From contig NW_003546272.1 of NCBI RefSeq assembly GCF_000090795.2, positions 55,309-89,099 of the forward strand: 33,791 nt of DNA. Reading direction: 5' to 3'. Below, piece by piece: positions 31,731 to 33,791 of the stretch. The stretch comes from Amphimedon queenslandica. Its lineage: Eukaryota; Porifera; Demospongiae; Haplosclerida; Niphatidae. The stretch's first letter is position 1, and each line of letters opens with the position of its first letter. The translations under genes were made by a program, and so were the position numbers. The notes below the pieces were generated by a model, which was not told where the DNA came from, did not search any database, and saw only the letters and a list, made by a program, of their open reading frames with translations.

Positions 31731-32303
31731 TTTTTGAAATTCCTGATCCTTACTAGACTATAGCTATTACCAATTGATATAGACTACTACAAAAATTAGA
31801 AATATTTAAAAGTTGGAGTCGAGCTGGCTTTCTTTTATCTGAACATTGATCATTCCTTAACTTCCTATAGCCAAACCCACTATCATCATTGCGCATATAT
31901 GTGCATGCATGCTCCATGCAAGATTCATTTTCAGATTAGACTAATTCATTTCTCATAAGTAATTTTTTGTTAGAGTGAAGACTATACAATTAAATATACA
32001 TTAAAGCTGTTTGTTTAGGCTATACTTTGCAGTTTATTTTTACGCACTTCAGTGTTTCCCGTCCATTGGTAATGATAAAGTTAACTGTTCAGTAAACTCT
32101 CTCATCATAAAGTTAACAATAGCACACCAATTTTAAAATACTCGTCAGAAAGCTAAATCTGTAAATTCATAAATAAAAAAAAATTAAAATGGCAGAAACC
32201 ATAGATATGATGAAAACTTACAACAATCACTGCTTGGCATGAACATTATTTTGTGGGTGTGACTGAGTCTCCATGGCAACATTAAATTTTAGTAACGAAT
32301 TCA
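31731..32303. other. divergent intergenic region GPCR / TSNAXIP1-like gene
   Basis: A 573-bp region between two outward-facing genes that should hold both promoters. It is AT-rich, with no recognisable gene. A few ATGCATG-type runs lie near 31900-31920. Confidence 0.45.
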
Positions 32304-32942
32304 ATGGCGGCTAAAGGAACTAAAGGTAGCTTGTGGAAGCAGGTAAATGTCCTTTATTTAGCTCCTCTCGTGTCTACATATGCTACTCACTAGTCTGAAG
32401 TTCAGAGGGGGACGCTGGAAACGTGGCCTGTTCGGTGTAAGAATGAGCGATCCGTTGTTCCTAAGCCCCAATTGTTGAGACAGTTGGAGGACTACTTGAA
32501 GAAAGAGCTAAGGTTTTTAGGCGCTCCTCCACGCGGGCCGGACGAGCTGAGGCTCCAAGTAAGTGATTGCTATTTACAAGTTGCATTATGATGTACCCTG
32601 CACAGGCTCACAGGGAAGTATTTGATTGCTTGGTAGACAAGTTCACTACTTACAAGCCATTGCTCGCTTCCATTAAAATGGAGTACGATCTATTCATTGA
32701 TGATCAGAAAAAAAAGATTAGGGAGCTGCACCCATTACAAGTACGAAGAATATGCAGATAGACTTTCTGCAAATGTCATAATTGTCCCAGTCTGCATGTA
32801 TAATTACACTTTTTTAGTTTTAAAATACTTAGACAACTCAAATAATTATTGGTAATTATATATTTACTATAGACCAAGCTACTCTCAATGAGGGAGGAGT
32901 ATGAACAAAAAATCATAGCATTGAAAGAAAATGACAAGAAAC
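32304..32942 (+). CDS. TSNAXIP1-like protein, N-terminal part (gene runs on)
   Basis: Four exons: 32304-32342, 32394-32558, 32606-32740, 32873-32942, in phase, 136 residues so far. Resembles the N-terminal domain of translin-associated factor X-interacting protein 1: LLRQLEDYLKKELRFLG, AHREVFDCLVDKFTTYKPLL, SIKMEYDLFIDDQKKKIREL, then a coiled coil (MREEYEQKIIALKENDKK). These proteins are linked to cilia and sperm in animals. The donor at 32943 (GTGAGC) would lead to exons beyond the window. If not used, the frame closes at 32974. The next 850 bases show no obvious further exon, so a long intron is likely. Confidence 0.65.
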
Positions 32943-33045
32943 GTGAGCTGCATTTTAAATCTACAGTAATTTAATTCTACCATACCTAGTTGTAATTGAC
33001 CAATCAGATTGCTTGGTTTTAGATTCATAAATAACTAACTTACCT

Positions 33046-33150
33046 CCAATTTCCCGGGAGGTTAATAAATAATTTTCCGGGAGGTTGAATAAGTAGCCCA
33101 GGAGGTTGAATGAGTAAATTTCCGGGAGGTTGAATAAATAATTTCCCGGT
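33046..33150 (+). repeat. tandem repeat, ~26-bp unit (CCGGGAGGTTGAATAAATAA)
   Basis: Four imperfect units with core CCGGGAGGTTGAATAAAT lie in what is probably an intron of the TSNAXIP1-like gene. The GC-rich core stands out against the AT-rich surroundings. Confidence 0.75.
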
Positions 33151-33362
33151 AAATTAAATAATACTATTTTAATTGATTAAATGTGTATTTTAAATTATAG
33201 TTTTGTATTATTTGGTATTGTTTTAATAGTTTATAGTAATATTTGAGCAGTTAGAGAGGGTAAATGTAACAGTATCTGCAGTTGGCCTTTTTTTGCTTGG
33301 TGGTGGCTCGTAACTGTTTTCCTTATCTTCATCTAGTGCAACCTTTCGTTCATATTCTTTGT

Positions 33363-33656
33363 TTAATACTGATGAAACTTTTTTTCTTGATCTTGAGATA
33401 TTCGTTTATAGGCTCTAATGCCATCAATACTGCGATGACCAGTGCGATCCATAGTCAATTGTTCATCTGTTCCTAATTGAAACAACCTTGTGGCTGCTGT
33501 CGCTCTTAAAGAATGATTGGTTTTAAAGCCATCGATATCTGCTGATTTACAAAGCCTACGAATGGTCTTTGATAAAGTATTGTGGCCAATAGGAATGTTA
33601 GAGTACCAAATTGAACCTGTAGGTTTCTTCAATGGAGTCAAATAGAAATGTGTTAG
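33363..33656 (-). mobile_element. Crypton-type tyrosine recombinase remnant (C-terminal catalytic part)
   Basis: The minus strand codes for HFYLTPLKKPTGSIWYS, then GHNTLSKTIRRLCKSADI, TNHSLRATAATRLFQLG and RTGHRSIDGIRAYKR. This matches the C-terminal half of tyrosine recombinases of the Crypton / DUF3504 group. The HxxR arginine (HSLR), the GHRS histidine and the candidate nucleophilic Tyr (AYKR) are all present. Upstream, a stop lies just before a possible acceptor (CTGTAG), and the frame beyond (33669-33791) reads about 40 residues I do not recognise. It is probably a truncated element lying antisense in an intron. A domesticated gene continuing outside the window is possible. Confidence 0.75.
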
Positions 33657-33791
33657 ACTACAGTGTTAGTTGTTCTTCGAGGTGGACAATGGCTCACGTA
33701 TTCCTTGTACATGTTGATGAAGCATCATGAAGGCCTTCTCCTTATTTGCATAATGCGTGATACCTTTCGGTTTGACCTTTCTATGTTTTAG

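Noticed and set aside
33282..33476. Plus-strand 64-codon frame
   Set aside because: It is antisense to the recombinase fragment and shows no domain.

Overview
The window reads as a nuclear fragment of an early-branching animal, most likely a demosponge of the Amphimedon type. The clues are very short, uniform GT-AG introns (many 41-60 bp) in AT-rich DNA, an animal-type phospholipase C-gamma with a split PH domain, two SH2 domains and one SH3 domain, an animal FAIM, and a local expansion of death-fold genes of a kind typical of sponges and cnidarians. The species call is inference. All exon models below were joined by eye, with every splice phase checked.

Region 1 (1-12,440) is a tandem array. 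Three intact seven- or eight-exon paralogues on the + strand (273-2863, 4709-7317, 9336-12021) encode about 770-780 residues each: a CARD-like domain, a helical region, a short coiled coil, an alpha/beta module resembling TRADD-N-associated domains, an acidic linker and a caspase-fold (C14-like) C-terminus. In all three the catalytic box reads D-C-S-Y-S-G, which puts Ser where the nucleophilic Cys is expected. Copies 2 and 3 are each paired head-to-head with a single-exon minus-strand gene for a death-domain protein with a basic, NLS-like tail. A TCACGTGA E-box lies upstream of all three + strand genes, and for copies 2 and 3 it falls between the divergent pair. Each array unit also carries the first exon of the neighbouring PLCG gene. 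Units 1 and 2 hold broken copies and the third is the real exon, so the duplication breakpoint can be read directly.

Region 2 (12,441-24,937) is a complete 28-exon phospholipase C-gamma gene (1270 residues). Its introns carry GA tracts, palindromic TACATG repeats, a 422-bp hAT-like MITE with an 8-bp target duplication, a ~186-bp minisatellite family and a second MITE. Intron 19 hosts a complete minus-strand, intronless gene for a secreted fibrinogen-related protein with its own TATA box.

Region 3 (25,247-33,791) holds DPM1 (-), FAIM (+, sharing an 88-bp divergent promoter with DPM1), a CRAL-TRIO lipid-transfer protein (+), an intronless class-A-like GPCR (-) with a duplicated 3' end beside it, the 5' part of a TSNAXIP1-like gene (+), and a Crypton-type tyrosine recombinase remnant (-).

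The most interesting element is the CARD / TRADD-N-like / caspase-like protein family with its divergent death-domain partners. The architecture suggests a death-fold signalling scaffold or pseudoprotease rather than an ordinary caspase.
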